DNA from: an uncultured Oscillospiraceae bacterium
Lineage (GTDB): Bacteria > Bacillota_A > Clostridia > Oscillospirales > Oscillospiraceae
Assembly (NCBI GenBank): GCA_934561335.1
Contig: CAKTGD010000017.1
Coordinates: 1 to 15,987 of the forward strand
Direction of reading: 5' to 3'
DNA length: 15,987 bases
The notes under the pieces were generated by a model, which had not been told where the DNA came from, did not search any database, and saw only the letters and a program-made list of their open reading frames with translations. This document shows, one piece after another, positions 1-6,898 of this stretch. Made by a program: the position numbers and the translations under genes. Numbering within the stretch: position 1 is the first letter of the stretch; each line of letters starts with the position of its first letter.

Positions 1-136
1 CTCTGGTGCATTTTATCCATACTCCGCGGCATTCCGCCGCATCGTCGTAGATGGTCGTCTTTGCTCCGCAGTATGGACATTTTGCCCATTTGCGTTTTGT
101 TGCCGTTATTGGTACGGTCTGCGGTTCAAATTTCAT
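1..136 (-). CDS. Zinc-ribbon (Com-like) small phage protein, partial
   Basis: The first 45 residues are visible; the gene runs off the window edge. The start is an ATG at 136-134 overlapping the stop of the Gp15 gene (ATGA), preceded by GGAGGATTGAAGCA, a good ribosome site. The protein has a basic N-terminal tail and then CPYCG (C20, C23), followed by C36 and C43 in the fragment WIKCTR. A CxxC pair with later cysteines after an I-K-C step resembles the Mu Com-type zinc ribbon, a small RNA- or DNA-binding regulator, but one pair cannot be confirmed because the end is missing. It sits between the tail chaperone and the expected tape-measure gene. It may be regulatory or structural; only the zinc-ribbon reading is supported. 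Confidence 0.7.
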   Translation of the reverse strand, partial: MKFEPQTVPITATKRKWAKCPYCGAKTTIYDDAAECRGVWIKCTR

Positions 137-744
137 TGCTTCAATCCTCCGGAGAATACGCTTGCCGCGTGCGCCACCTTATCCTCTTTGCTTGCCGCGT
201 GTGGCAGAGCGTAAATAACCTTAAGTCTTGCCATGCGTTCCTTTTCCTGCTTGTTCTTTATTTTGGATAGGTCTGCGGCGCGGTAGCTCATTATCTTGCA
301 TATTTTCCGCTCGTCGCCGAGTGCGGAAAACATGGCTGAAAACTTCCACCAGTGCAGATACTCCACGCTGTTAAGGTCTATGCCGTATTCGGAAAGAAAC
401 GCGGCATATATATACGCATCGTCGCACTCAAAGTCATAAATTCTTTTTGTTCTCTGACCTCCGTCCGTGCGCTTCGCAAGCCGTTGTGCCGCTCTGTTTT
501 CGCGCTTTTCGCACCTATAAAAAGCGAGTACGGCATCTATGGCTTCCTTGGTCTTTGGCACGTTCTGGCTTTCTCCAAAGTAGATTTCAAACATCTGCTC
601 TATTTTTGCCTCCGGACGCACCTCATCATCGTAAATGAGCATCTCGAACAGAACGCCAGCGCGGAAATCGCTGTTTATCGAAAACTCTCTCCCGTCAACC
701 TCGACGGTGTCTGGGAGAGAGTCGATAAGAAGATTTGCTCTCAA
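133..744 (-). CDS. Bacteriophage Gp15 family tail-assembly protein
   Basis: This 203-residue protein looks like the bacteriophage Gp15 family (PF06854), found just before the tape-measure gene in Firmicutes siphoviruses and thought to be a tail-assembly chaperone. Seen in the sequence: N-terminal LIDSLPDTVEVDGREF with INSDFR (about 6-28), the central YDFECDDAYIYAAFLSEYGI segment (103-122), and the aromatic LHWWKF (130-135), all typical of the family. Its start appears to be TTG at 744-742, overlapping the stop of the preceding gene (TTGA). The AAGGA sequence abuts the start, so initiation probably depends on coupled translation. The C-terminus contains HAAS twice, encoded by a 12-base direct repeat. 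It ends in a 4-base overlap with the zinc-ribbon gene. Confidence 0.88.
   Translation of the reverse strand: MRANLLIDSLPDTVEVDGREFSINSDFRAGVLFEMLIYDDEVRPEAKIEQMFEIYFGESQNVPKTKEAIDAVLAFYRCEKRENRAAQRLAKRTDGGQRTKRIYDFECDDAYIYAAFLSEYGIDLNSVEYLHWWKFSAMFSALGDERKICKIMSYRAADLSKIKNKQEKERMARLKVIYALPHAASKEDKVAHAASVFSGGLKQ
160..201. repeat. 12-bp direct repeat inside the Gp15 gene
   Basis: The sequence gcttgccgcgtg occurs at 160-171 and again at 190-201, 30 bases apart. On the coding strand each copy is read in frame as His-Ala-Ala-Ser. The spacing is exactly ten codons, so it fits a small in-frame duplication or chance repetition in an Ala-rich tail. Confidence 0.6.
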
Positions 745-1145
745 TCCTTGCTGTTGGCAGGTGCTGTTGCTGGATGTCTCCTCTGCGCACGGTTTGCGCC
801 GTATTTTGCACGCACTTCGTTAGCCGAGTTGAGATAGTCCTGCTTTTGAGCGCTGACAAATTCAAGGAAAGATACATACGCATCCTTGCATATGCGGAAA
901 TTGTTTTTTTCTCCGCAGACCTTTACACCGCTTCCGTCTCCGAAAATCCGGTCGAAAAAGTCCCTTAGCCACTTGCACTGACTCTTGATGATGTCAGATG
1001 CGCTTCCTGTTTTGGGGAGCCTCTTTTCGGCTTCGCCGAGTTGTGCAATGGCTTTTTCAAGAGCTTCGGCGCAATCTGCGTCAGTGAAATCAAACTCCGC
1101 CGCGAAATCGTTGTATCTGAAAATGGTTTCTGTATTCTGGCTCAT
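741..1145 (-). CDS. Putative tail-assembly chaperone (gpG-like position, DUF6673-like)
   Basis: A 134-residue acidic protein lying between the tail tube gene and the Gp15 gene, the place taken by the gpG-type chaperone in many siphoviruses. The start is ATG at 1145-1143 with AGGAGG nine bases upstream. The N-terminus (MSQNTETIFRYNDFAAEFDF) is followed by a mostly helical stretch and a Lys/Arg-rich tail ending RAQRRHPATAPANSKD. It recalls the short proteins labelled DUF6673 in clostridial prophages, from memory only. The TTGA junction with the Gp15 start resembles the coupled pairs used for tail-chaperone partners. I saw no clear slippery heptamer and do not claim a frameshift. The role is inferred mainly from position. 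Confidence 0.7.
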   Translation of the reverse strand: MSQNTETIFRYNDFAAEFDFTDADCAEALEKAIAQLGEAEKRLPKTGSASDIIKSQCKWLRDFFDRIFGDGSGVKVCGEKNNFRICKDAYVSFLEFVSAQKQDYLNSANEVRAKYGANRAQRRHPATAPANSKD

Positions 1146-1164
1146 TGGCTCAATCCTCCTAAAA

Positions 1165-1650
1165 TCAGGTTTCTGCGGCTTCCGCGAAAGTCTTTGTAGC
1201 TGTGTCGAATGTACCCTTGACCGCCGTGCCGACGGCTTTCAGCGTGCCGGTATAGATGAGTGCGTCCGTTCCGCTCCCCTTGCTGTCAGGAATGACAGCG
1301 TAGGTGCGCTTGTATGCGGTCGCCTTGCCTCCGGTTACGTCGAAAAGGTGTACAATCACTACGTCGATATGTGCATCGTTGCCGACCGCCTCGCTGTCGG
1401 TGATGCTTGCGATTTTCTCGCACACAGGGTCATCCTGATACATATCGAAAGAGTAGGAAATCGACGGCGCATAGCCGACAACATCCGAGCGTTCCGTTCT
1501 TTCGTGAACATACTGCCGCGAATACTCTTTTGCGTTTTTGCTTTCGGAGAGGTCGGTGAAGCCCTCCCCGATAAGACTATACGATGCCGTTCCGCTCGTG
1601 CCGCAGTCGGCATAAGCCTGCATCTGGTCTCTCGTAATGAGTTTAGACAT
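1165..1650 (-). CDS. Major tail tube protein
   Basis: A 161-residue protein with the length, position and composition of a phage tail tube subunit, which polymerises as rings around the tape measure. It starts MSKLITRDQMQAYADCGTSG at an ATG with GGAGG nine bases upstream. Beta-rich segments follow (YSLIGEGFTDLSESKN, then SYSFDMYQDDPVCEKIASI, HIDVVIVHLFDV and AYKRTYAVIPDSKG), as do GTLKAVGTAVKGTFDTATKTF at the end. The RQYVHERTERSDVVGYAPSI section with SYSFDM is typical of tail proteins of this family in clostridial prophages. It lies directly after the last minor-capsid gene and 19 bases before the chaperone gene. Fold assignment is by pattern, not by search. Confidence 0.82.
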   Translation of the reverse strand: MSKLITRDQMQAYADCGTSGTASYSLIGEGFTDLSESKNAKEYSRQYVHERTERSDVVGYAPSISYSFDMYQDDPVCEKIASITDSEAVGNDAHIDVVIVHLFDVTGGKATAYKRTYAVIPDSKGSGTDALIYTGTLKAVGTAVKGTFDTATKTFAEAAET

Positions 1651-1656
1651 TTGGTT

Positions 1657-2118
1657 TTACCTCCGTTTTTTGAAATATTGCATCTCGAAAATTACCTGAA
1701 AATCCTCGTACCCGTTGTCGTATCGCGTAGCAATAGCCGGTGTCGCAGTCATTTCAATGCTTCGAGCCTGCGTGTCATTTGTGTACTGCGGGAGGTTCTT
1801 GTATTCCCGCGTATCTTCATCCCGCGCTTCAAGCCAATCACCGAGCGAGTTCAGTACCCCCGTGGCGTCAAGGCGTGTTCTGGTGTCCTGTGAGTTCACT
1901 CGGATATAGACTGCAAAAGCAAGGATGCCTATATAACTGCCGTCAACATACTGCCGCACGACCCTCGCCCTCGTCAACGGCTGGAGCATCATAGATGGTG
2001 GCTGTTCGCCAAGCTCATCAAGCCGTATTTCACACGGCTTTCCGCTCCAATCGTTGACTTTTTCGAGCAAGGTCTGCACAAGGTATGAGCCGTCGTTTGT
2101 GAATTTCGTGTTTCCCAT
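1657..2118 (-). CDS. Minor capsid protein 3-like / tail-completion protein
   Basis: A 153-residue protein. I take the ATG at 2118-2116 (MGNTKFTNDGSYLVQ) because AAGGGG lies seven bases upstream and the longer open frame overlaps the previous gene with no ribosome site. The order is one helix (TLLEKVNDW), then RARVVRQYVDGSYIGILAFAVYIR, SLGDWLEARD and a C-terminal strand ending VIFEMQYFKKRR. This matches the Minor_capsid_3 (PF12691)/tail-terminator type proteins found third in the small minor-capsid set of Lactobacillus and Clostridia phages. It would cap the top of the tail tube. It follows the gp10-like gene after 4 bases and precedes the tail tube gene by 6 bases, so it sits where a terminator subunit is expected. 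Confidence 0.7.
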   Translation of the reverse strand: MGNTKFTNDGSYLVQTLLEKVNDWSGKPCEIRLDELGEQPPSMMLQPLTRARVVRQYVDGSYIGILAFAVYIRVNSQDTRTRLDATGVLNSLGDWLEARDEDTREYKNLPQYTNDTQARSIEMTATPAIATRYDNGYEDFQVIFEMQYFKKRR

Positions 2119-2122
2119 CGTA

Positions 2123-2464
2123 TTACCCCTTGATAGCCCTTTCGACCCCGTCAAACCACTTTTTCTTGTTCGCCGCTTTTGCTTTTTCAAACCACATAGC
2201 GGTTGCAAGTGGATGCTTTGCCGGCGAAAAGTGTATCTTTGTGCCGTAATAGCATTTCTGCGCATACGGAGCGTTATAAACAACCTGACCGCTACCAAGC
2301 GTCGTGCCGCGAATACCGCTGTTCCGCAGATTTCCCGTGTCCATAGGCACATACGGGTCGGAATCTTTCAGTACCTCGTTGTCGAGGTATTTTTGCGCTT
2401 GCTGAAACCGAGCATGAAAGCGCGATATGGTGTAATCTTTGTTGATTTCAACCCTGATTCTCAT
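2123..2464 (-). CDS. Minor capsid protein 2 / HK97 gp10-like head-tail protein
   Basis: A 113-residue protein starting MRIRVEINKDYTISRF at an ATG that overlaps the previous stop (ATGA), with GGAGG ten bases upstream. A central YVPMDTGNLRNSG (about 38-50) is the hallmark motif of HK97 gp10-like and Minor_capsid_2 (PF11114) proteins, followed by VVYNAPYAQKCYYG and a C-terminal helix with HPLATAMWFEKAKA and the end WFDGVERAIKG. Members act at the head-tail joint, probably helping tail completion or attachment. It lies between two other small head-completion proteins, the standard place. The motif set makes this one of the more certain small-gene calls. Confidence 0.85.
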   Translation of the reverse strand: MRIRVEINKDYTISRFHARFQQAQKYLDNEVLKDSDPYVPMDTGNLRNSGIRGTTLGSGQVVYNAPYAQKCYYGTKIHFSPAKHPLATAMWFEKAKAANKKKWFDGVERAIKG

Positions 2465-2895
2465 TTTCCGAACACCTCCACATGGTGCATCCTCTTGCTA
2501 CCCATATCAAATCTCGTGTACCCTATGACTGAATAGTAGTTAGGAACCCCGCTCGGCGGCAAGTTTCCATTGTCCGTTTCTCCGAAATAATCTTTTCCGT
2601 TCGGTGCAATCGTCCAGTAGGACGCTTTTTCAGCACCCGCCAACGCTTCATATTTGTCCGGCTCAATAAACTTGCGCTTTTGGCCCTCGGAGTCCACGAC
2701 GGTTGTGTTCTGGTCGAAAATGTAGAGCCGCGCATTGCATTCCGGCGTGGTTGCGTACTGCGTTCTTCCGACCCCGTTGTGATGTTGCAAGGAGCATCCC
2801 GAAATTGTGTATTTCTCGTATGCCGCAACATAGTCAACCTCCCCAACATAATGGTAGAGGAAAACCTTGTCTTTCAGGATTCTGTGGTCAGGCAT
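2461..2895 (-). CDS. Minor capsid / head-closure-type protein
   Basis: A 144-residue protein. An earlier in-frame ATG at 2901 would touch the ribosome site, whereas the ATG at 2895 (MPDHRILKDKVFLYHYVG) stands seven bases after GGAGG, so I use the second. Notable segments are TISGCSLQHHNGVGRTQY, ECNARLYIFDQNTTV, YWTIAPNGKDYFGETDNG and a C-terminal YSVIGYTRFDMGSKRMHHVEV. The beta-rich makeup, length and position between the connector and the gp10-like protein fit the head-closure (stopper) or Minor_capsid_1 role. I do not recognise a diagnostic motif. It overlaps the connector gene by 8 bases and the next gene by 4. Confidence 0.65.
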   Translation of the reverse strand: MPDHRILKDKVFLYHYVGEVDYVAAYEKYTISGCSLQHHNGVGRTQYATTPECNARLYIFDQNTTVVDSEGQKRKFIEPDKYEALAGAEKASYWTIAPNGKDYFGETDNGNLPPSGVPNYYSVIGYTRFDMGSKRMHHVEVFGK

Positions 2896-3304
2896 TGTCA
2901 TACCTCCCTTGATATAACCACCTGCGCATCAGCCCATCCTTTCGGAGTAGTTCGATGGCGAACGGGGAAATCGGAATACCATTTACCACGGTGAATGCGC
3001 TTGCCCCTCCTGCCGAGGATGCCGCGCCTCCGCCCACGGAATAGTCTCCGAGTCTTTCGTTTCCTCCAGCGCCATTTCCGACAGAAGAAAATCCGTGTAT
3101 CGCGTCTATCCCTCCGTACTGAAAAAGGCACTCGACCTCGTATGCGGTTGCTCGCATAACATTCTCCGTAACGACCTTGATGGGTAACACCGCCGCCATG
3201 TCGATGGCATCACTGGCGGCTTGCACGAGGCGTGTCAATTCATCGTCCGCAATCTCCACGCCTTTGAAAGTGTCTTTGTAGTATTCTGCCGTAATGTATG
3301 CCAT
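2888..3304 (-). CDS. Head-tail connector (gp6/adaptor-like)
   Basis: A 138-residue protein in the usual connector position after the capsid gene. I choose ATG at 3304-3302 (MAYITAEYYKDTFKGVEI) because GGGAG is seven bases upstream; a GTG two codons earlier is too close to that site. The N-terminal YITAEYYKDTFKG followed by ELTRLVQAASDAIDMAA matches the helical start of gp6-like connector proteins, which bind the portal and extend the neck. The middle is rich in Gly, Ala and Ser (GNGAGG, GGGAASSAGGAS, about 75-103), an unusual flexible insertion. The C-terminal half reads PISPFAIELLRKDGLMRR, also typical of connectors, where the end contacts neighbouring subunits. Confidence 0.75.
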   Translation of the reverse strand: MAYITAEYYKDTFKGVEIADDELTRLVQAASDAIDMAAVLPIKVVTENVMRATAYEVECLFQYGGIDAIHGFSSVGNGAGGNERLGDYSVGGGAASSAGGASAFTVVNGIPISPFAIELLRKDGLMRRWLYQGRYDNA

Positions 3305-3322
3305 TTCCACGCTCCCTTTCTG

Positions 3323-3661
3323 TTATGCTTTTCCGGCTCTCTGTGCGGCTTTTGTTTCCGCCTCTCCGTTTGCCCGTCTTTCCTCTTTCGCGCCGTTGGC
3401 GGAAGTTTTTGCGGCTTCCTCGGCAATGATTGTGTGCAGACGGGAAACCTCTGCTTCAAGTTCCGCAATTTTTGCTTCCTGACGGCGGATTGTTCTGGTG
3501 TTCTGCTTGTACTGCGTCACCAGCTCGTCATATGTCAGCTGCTTGCCGACATCGACGATACTTCCGCTCGCGTCCACCACCGCATACCCCTGTCTGAGGT
3601 ATGCGGTGACTTCGCTGTCAGGAATGCGCAATTCGGAATTGCCTTTGACAACTCTTACCAT
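3323..3661 (-). CDS. Hypothetical coiled-coil protein next to the capsid gene
   Basis: A 112-residue protein of unknown function. The ATG at 3661-3659 has GAGGTG about seven bases upstream. The first 37 residues (MVRVVKGNSELRIPDSEVTA, then YLRQGYAVVD) form a small compact region of a kind I recall just downstream of capsid genes in clostridial phages. Then comes a heptad-like helix (about 45-80: LVTQYKQNTRTIRRQEAKIA with ELEAEVSRLHTI), and finally an Ala/Lys/Glu-rich tail. The shape suggests a small capsid-associated or fibre-base protein with an oligomerising stalk, but that is inference. It lies 14 bases after the capsid gene and 18 before the connector, within the same operon. Confidence 0.7.
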   Translation of the reverse strand: MVRVVKGNSELRIPDSEVTAYLRQGYAVVDASGSIVDVGKQLTYDELVTQYKQNTRTIRRQEAKIAELEAEVSRLHTIIAEEAAKTSANGAKEERRANGEAETKAAQRAGKA

Positions 3662-3675
3662 GCGCGTTCACCTCG

Positions 3676-4872
3676 TTATGCTTTGGAAGTAGCCGTTCCG
3701 CTTGCACCGGCAACCGCACGACCGTCCTCGTTCACCTCGACCACAGCAATTTTCGTGCCGTTGGTGATGGTAACGATTTCGCCGGAGGTAAACTCCGTCC
3801 ACTTGCTCTTGTCGATTTCGCCGCCGAGGATGGGGGCGCTTTCGGTAGCAGAGAAGTAGAACTTATCGCCCTCGTGCTTCTTGGGAGTGGTAACGGTTAT
3901 TTTGCAGTCGCCGGCAACCGCTCCGCTCTCTGTGGATGCGGCAGTAGCAAAGGTGAGCGTATCGAGGTCAATCGGTTCGCACACATATTCGAGAGCGCAC
4001 TCCTTAAGAGGAACAATGAACGCATCCTCAAACGACTCCTCAAAGTAGTCGTATTTGCCCTCGCTTCCCGCGGAAGGGGGATCAAGCTGTGCATACTCGT
4101 AGGAAACAGGGGTGATGACTGCGGTCGGGTGAACGAGGAACATGCGAAGCTGCTTTGCGGTAACACCGGGCATCCAGCCCTCGGTGAAATCGTAAGCGGT
4201 CATCATCAGTTCTTCGGGAATGACCTCAATTTCCACCTTGTCGATGTTGGAAACAGCGCGGTCGATAGAACTGTTTAGACCAGACTGACCGACCTGACGC
4301 TGAATCTTGATGGCGTTTTTCAGCATCGTCTCGATGGACGGGGTGATGTACAGGATTCTGCCGGTGGAGGGAACACGCTTGTTTGTCATTCTCTCCATCA
4401 TTCTGTCAAAGACAGCGAGAATGTTGTCCGTAGTCAGCGTGTCGGTGTACGGCACTCTGCCGGTTTCGCGCCAGTCTGCATACAGACGGCTGACGAGGTA
4501 TGCGTCCATTTCGGGGAATTTCTGCTCGTTGTTGTACACCTGAGTGATGTTCTGGATGCTTGCCGTGCCGTTCGTGAAGTCAATGTCGGTCGGATGCACC
4601 AGCGTCCCCCACTTTCTGTGATTGCGGAGCGTGCGCGGAAACCACTCGTTGTTGTAGCGGCGAGCTTTTGCGCCGATTCCGTCGGTGTCGCCGGCGGTTC
4701 TGCCGGAAGTGACGATGTGAGGAATCTCAATCGTCTTGCCGTTCAGCCAGCGGTATCTGCCGTTGTTGGGGGTTGCGTACAGCTTGCCGAAATGCAGGAC
4801 ATATGGATATGCCTGTGCGAGGTTCGTGCTGTACTGCTTTGCATAGTTAAGAGTCTGCTTTTCAAAGCTCAT
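3676..4872 (-). CDS. Major capsid protein with C-terminal extra domain
   Basis: A 398-residue capsid subunit that would build the head shell, placed after the scaffold gene as expected. It begins MSFEKQTLNYAKQYSTNLAQ, with an AAAGGA site about nine bases upstream of the ATG. Residues about 1-300 carry the main shell fold: PNNGRYRWLNGKTIEIPHI, HRKWGTLVHPTDIDFTNG, MERMTNKRVPSTGRILYITP and LRMFLVHPTAVITPVSYEY are typical of HK97-like capsids in this lineage. Residues about 305-398 look like an added beta-rich domain (GDCKITVTTPKKHEGDKFYF, then SKWTEFTSGEIVTITNGTKI and AVVEV), probably surface-exposed. No protease gene is seen nearby, and the N-terminus shows no long pro-region. Confidence 0.9.
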   Translation of the reverse strand: MSFEKQTLNYAKQYSTNLAQAYPYVLHFGKLYATPNNGRYRWLNGKTIEIPHIVTSGRTAGDTDGIGAKARRYNNEWFPRTLRNHRKWGTLVHPTDIDFTNGTASIQNITQVYNNEQKFPEMDAYLVSRLYADWRETGRVPYTDTLTTDNILAVFDRMMERMTNKRVPSTGRILYITPSIETMLKNAIKIQRQVGQSGLNSSIDRAVSNIDKVEIEVIPEELMMTAYDFTEGWMPGVTAKQLRMFLVHPTAVITPVSYEYAQLDPPSAGSEGKYDYFEESFEDAFIVPLKECALEYVCEPIDLDTLTFATAASTESGAVAGDCKITVTTPKKHEGDKFYFSATESAPILGGEIDKSKWTEFTSGEIVTITNGTKIAVVEVNEDGRAVAGASGTATSKA

Positions 4873-4896
4873 GATAATAATTCCTTTCGTTTTTGA

Positions 4897-5565
4897 TTAG
4901 TTTTGTTTGGGAAGCGGTCTTACGAGGTTGAACCCCGAAAAGTCGAAATCCGCATCGCCGCCGCTCTGACCTCCGCCCTGCGCGTTGCCGTTCGGGGCGA
5001 ATCGCGGGAAATTTCCCGCGCCGTTGTTTCCACCATTTCCACCGTTTCCGTTGTTGCCCTTGCTTCCGTCGCCGTTATCATCAGGAGCAAAGCAGTCCGG
5101 CTCGTCAGCCTTGTACTTCTCCATAAATTCCTTTCCGCCGACAATCTTGCCGTCAACATACTTGACAGATTCTGCCTTGCGGAAATCGGCGAGGACGGCT
5201 CTACGCGCCGCCTTTGAGGTGAATTTGTACTCATCGAGGAACTTTTCTGCGGCAAAGTCGTTTGCCTGTTCCGCAAGTTTGCCCGTGAGCGCTTTCGTAT
5301 CGTCATTGTACTTCTGCTGGAGAGCAGTGAGCTTACCGGAAAGCTCCTCCGCCGTTCCTTTGTGCTTCTGCAGTTCGACGATGTCCGTGTCTCTCTGTGC
5401 GAGCTGTTGCGTCAACCCCTCAACCTTTGTGTTGAGGGTTGCCTGTTCCTGTTCAAGCGTGGCGATTTTGTCGTTCTTTGCCTGAACAGAGTTGCCGTGT
5501 TCCGACATGATTTTGTCGATGATGTCATCCGCGAGTCCGAGTGCTTTGAGAAATTCTCTTTTCAT
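4897..5565 (-). CDS. Scaffold / minor structural protein Gp20-like
   Basis: A 222-residue protein of the phage Gp20 scaffold type (PF06810), which guides capsid assembly and leaves before DNA packaging. The ATG at 5565-5563 has AAGGAGG eight bases upstream. The N-terminus MKREFLKALGLADDIIDKIM matches the family start. A long coiled coil covers about residues 28-105 (NDKIATLEQEQATLNTKVEG and onward), followed by the FLDEYKFTSKAARRAVLADF region, typical of Gp20. Residues 162-205 are a low-complexity Gly/Asn linker (SKGNNGNGGNGGNNGAGN), and the C-terminus DFDFSGFNLVRPLPKQN is the likely capsid-binding end. It lies immediately before the capsid gene. Confidence 0.9.
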   Translation of the reverse strand: MKREFLKALGLADDIIDKIMSEHGNSVQAKNDKIATLEQEQATLNTKVEGLTQQLAQRDTDIVELQKHKGTAEELSGKLTALQQKYNDDTKALTGKLAEQANDFAAEKFLDEYKFTSKAARRAVLADFRKAESVKYVDGKIVGGKEFMEKYKADEPDCFAPDDNGDGSKGNNGNGGNGGNNGAGNFPRFAPNGNAQGGGQSGGDADFDFSGFNLVRPLPKQN

Positions 5566-5578
5566 TGATTTTGCCTCC

Positions 5579-5674
5579 TTAATCTACGCTTTGTTGTCGC
5601 AGTTGCTCTGCGTGATTTTCGCACAATTTACACTCCGTGCGCGATTCGGAGAGTATGTGTTCGCGGCTTCCCAT
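5579..5674 (-). CDS. Possible tiny CxxC protein between minor head and scaffold genes
   Basis: A 31-codon open frame in the 139-base gap upstream of the scaffold gene. It begins MGSREHILSESRTECKLCEN and ends HAEQLRQQSVD, with a CKLC pair and a nearby His that would suit a small metal-binding fold. Its stop TAA overlaps the scaffold ribosome site (TTAAGGAGG), as in many of the junctions here. Against it, the ATG at 5674 has no ribosome site. The frame is the same as that of the upstream minor head gene beyond its TGA stop, so it could instead be residual or readthrough coding sequence. Another frame across the gap is also open. Treat as tentative. Confidence 0.35.
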   Translation of the reverse strand: MGSREHILSESRTECKLCENHAEQLRQQSVD

Positions 5675-5704
5675 GACGCGAAAACAACGAAATTGAATGT
5701 GCGG

Positions 5705-6880
5705 TCATGTGGCCTTTCTTGCCGCCCACGCCGCTTTGCTGGCAATGCTTCTGTCATAACCTCCAACAGCCGTTCTGTCTGATGCCGAAAAGAATCCGTC
5801 ATGGCTGTCAAGGAATGATTCAAGGCGTTTTCGCCTGTTTGCCAGCGTCCGCGCCGCCCTTGAAAATTCTTCATCAAGTTGCGCATATGTTTCAGGCGTT
5901 GTCGCCGCTTTTCTTGCGGCATCAAGTGCCATTACTTCTTTTTTGGAGGAGCGTATCGCTCTCTCCAGTGCTCTTTGCTCCTGCTGTGTGTCGTATTCCG
6001 CGTCGTTGCCTGCACTACGTTGCTTCGAAAAAGTCGGTGTTGAAAATCCGATGATGTACGGGTAAAAGTTGTGATAACAATTCCATCCGCACAATCCATC
6101 GCCGGAACCATATCCGCAAGCATCCGCAAGCGTTCGGTACCCCTTTGTCGAGCCTTTGATGCTGTATATGCCGCCCTGCCATACGGCATGTTCCGGTCTT
6201 GCTCCGCTGTGTGCAGTAACCTCCACAAGGTCGCTACCGAGTTCGTCTGCCCTTGCCAACTGCAACTCGGCGGTTGTCTGGTTTGCTCCTGTGAGTATCG
6301 CCCTGCGTGCCGCCGTTTCGAGCGAATCGCTGTGTCCGCTTGGGTAAGCTACCGACTGAATGCCTTTTCCGGCTATCTCTTTCACGCTCCTGCGTATTGC
6401 TGTCGCTGGGTCGAGATTGCCCGTTATGATGCCGAGATAGGATTTATCCAGAGAGTTGGAAAGAGCTTTCGTCGCATCGAGTGCCGTCGTGCCGCAATAG
6501 TTATGCAGTAGCCCATTGGTCTTTGCTATGCCTGCTTTCAGGACTTCGTTGAGTGCTTCGGAATAGACAAAATTTCCTGCCACAAGCCCTGCGGCGCGGT
6601 ACACGGCTTCGTCTGTCGCAAGCGATTTCACACCCGCTTCTCGCAATATGTCGCCGACCTCTGCGTCAGAAGCATTGAGCGCTTTTGAAATCAGCCGCGC
6701 CGCATTCCTATTCAGGCCGCGCATCTCTTTCAGCTTTTCTATCTGCCAAACAGACGATGCCGTGACTGTTCCGTGCTTCACGATTCTGGCGCATATATCG
6801 GCAAGGATTTCCGCCTCCAATTCTCCGAATAGTTCCAACAGCGGTTCAGGAAGTGTCATCAATTGTGCGGGTGTCAGCAC
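5705..6880 (-). CDS. Phage minor capsid protein 2 (Phage_min_cap2), head morphogenesis
   Basis: A 391-residue protein in the portal-proximal head morphogenesis position, matching the Phage_min_cap2 family (PF06152). It starts at a GTG (6880-6878, read as MLTPAQLMTLPEPLLELFGE); an in-frame TGA just upstream rules out earlier starts, and GGAGG lies nine bases before it. The N-terminal half is helical. The C-terminal part carries the family signature VTAHSGARPEHAVWQGG (221-237), and CGWNCYHNFYPY (264-275), whose His and Cys residues suggest a metal site. Beyond residue 285 is a long charged helix (RSAGNDAEYDTQQEQRALER onward). Members are internal or portal-associated proteins that may enter the cell with DNA. 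It follows the portal gene by 18 bases. Confidence 0.88.
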   Translation of the reverse strand: MLTPAQLMTLPEPLLELFGELEAEILADICARIVKHGTVTASSVWQIEKLKEMRGLNRNAARLISKALNASDAEVGDILREAGVKSLATDEAVYRAAGLVAGNFVYSEALNEVLKAGIAKTNGLLHNYCGTTALDATKALSNSLDKSYLGIITGNLDPATAIRRSVKEIAGKGIQSVAYPSGHSDSLETAARRAILTGANQTTAELQLARADELGSDLVEVTAHSGARPEHAVWQGGIYSIKGSTKGYRTLADACGYGSGDGLCGWNCYHNFYPYIIGFSTPTFSKQRSAGNDAEYDTQQEQRALERAIRSSKKEVMALDAARKAATTPETYAQLDEEFSRAARTLANRRKRLESFLDSHDGFFSASDRTAVGGYDRSIASKAAWAARKAT

Positions 6881-6898
6881 ATTGCATCACCTCCCGTC

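Noticed and set aside
985..1893. Plus-strand open frame (302 codons) across tail and minor-capsid genes
   Set aside because: It spans several real minus-strand genes and their junctions, and shows no family motif.
5584..5925. Alternative minus-strand open frame overlapping the end of the minor head gene
   Set aside because: It overlaps the coding end of a well-supported gene, its product is Arg-rich and unlike a folded protein, and its start lacks a ribosome site.
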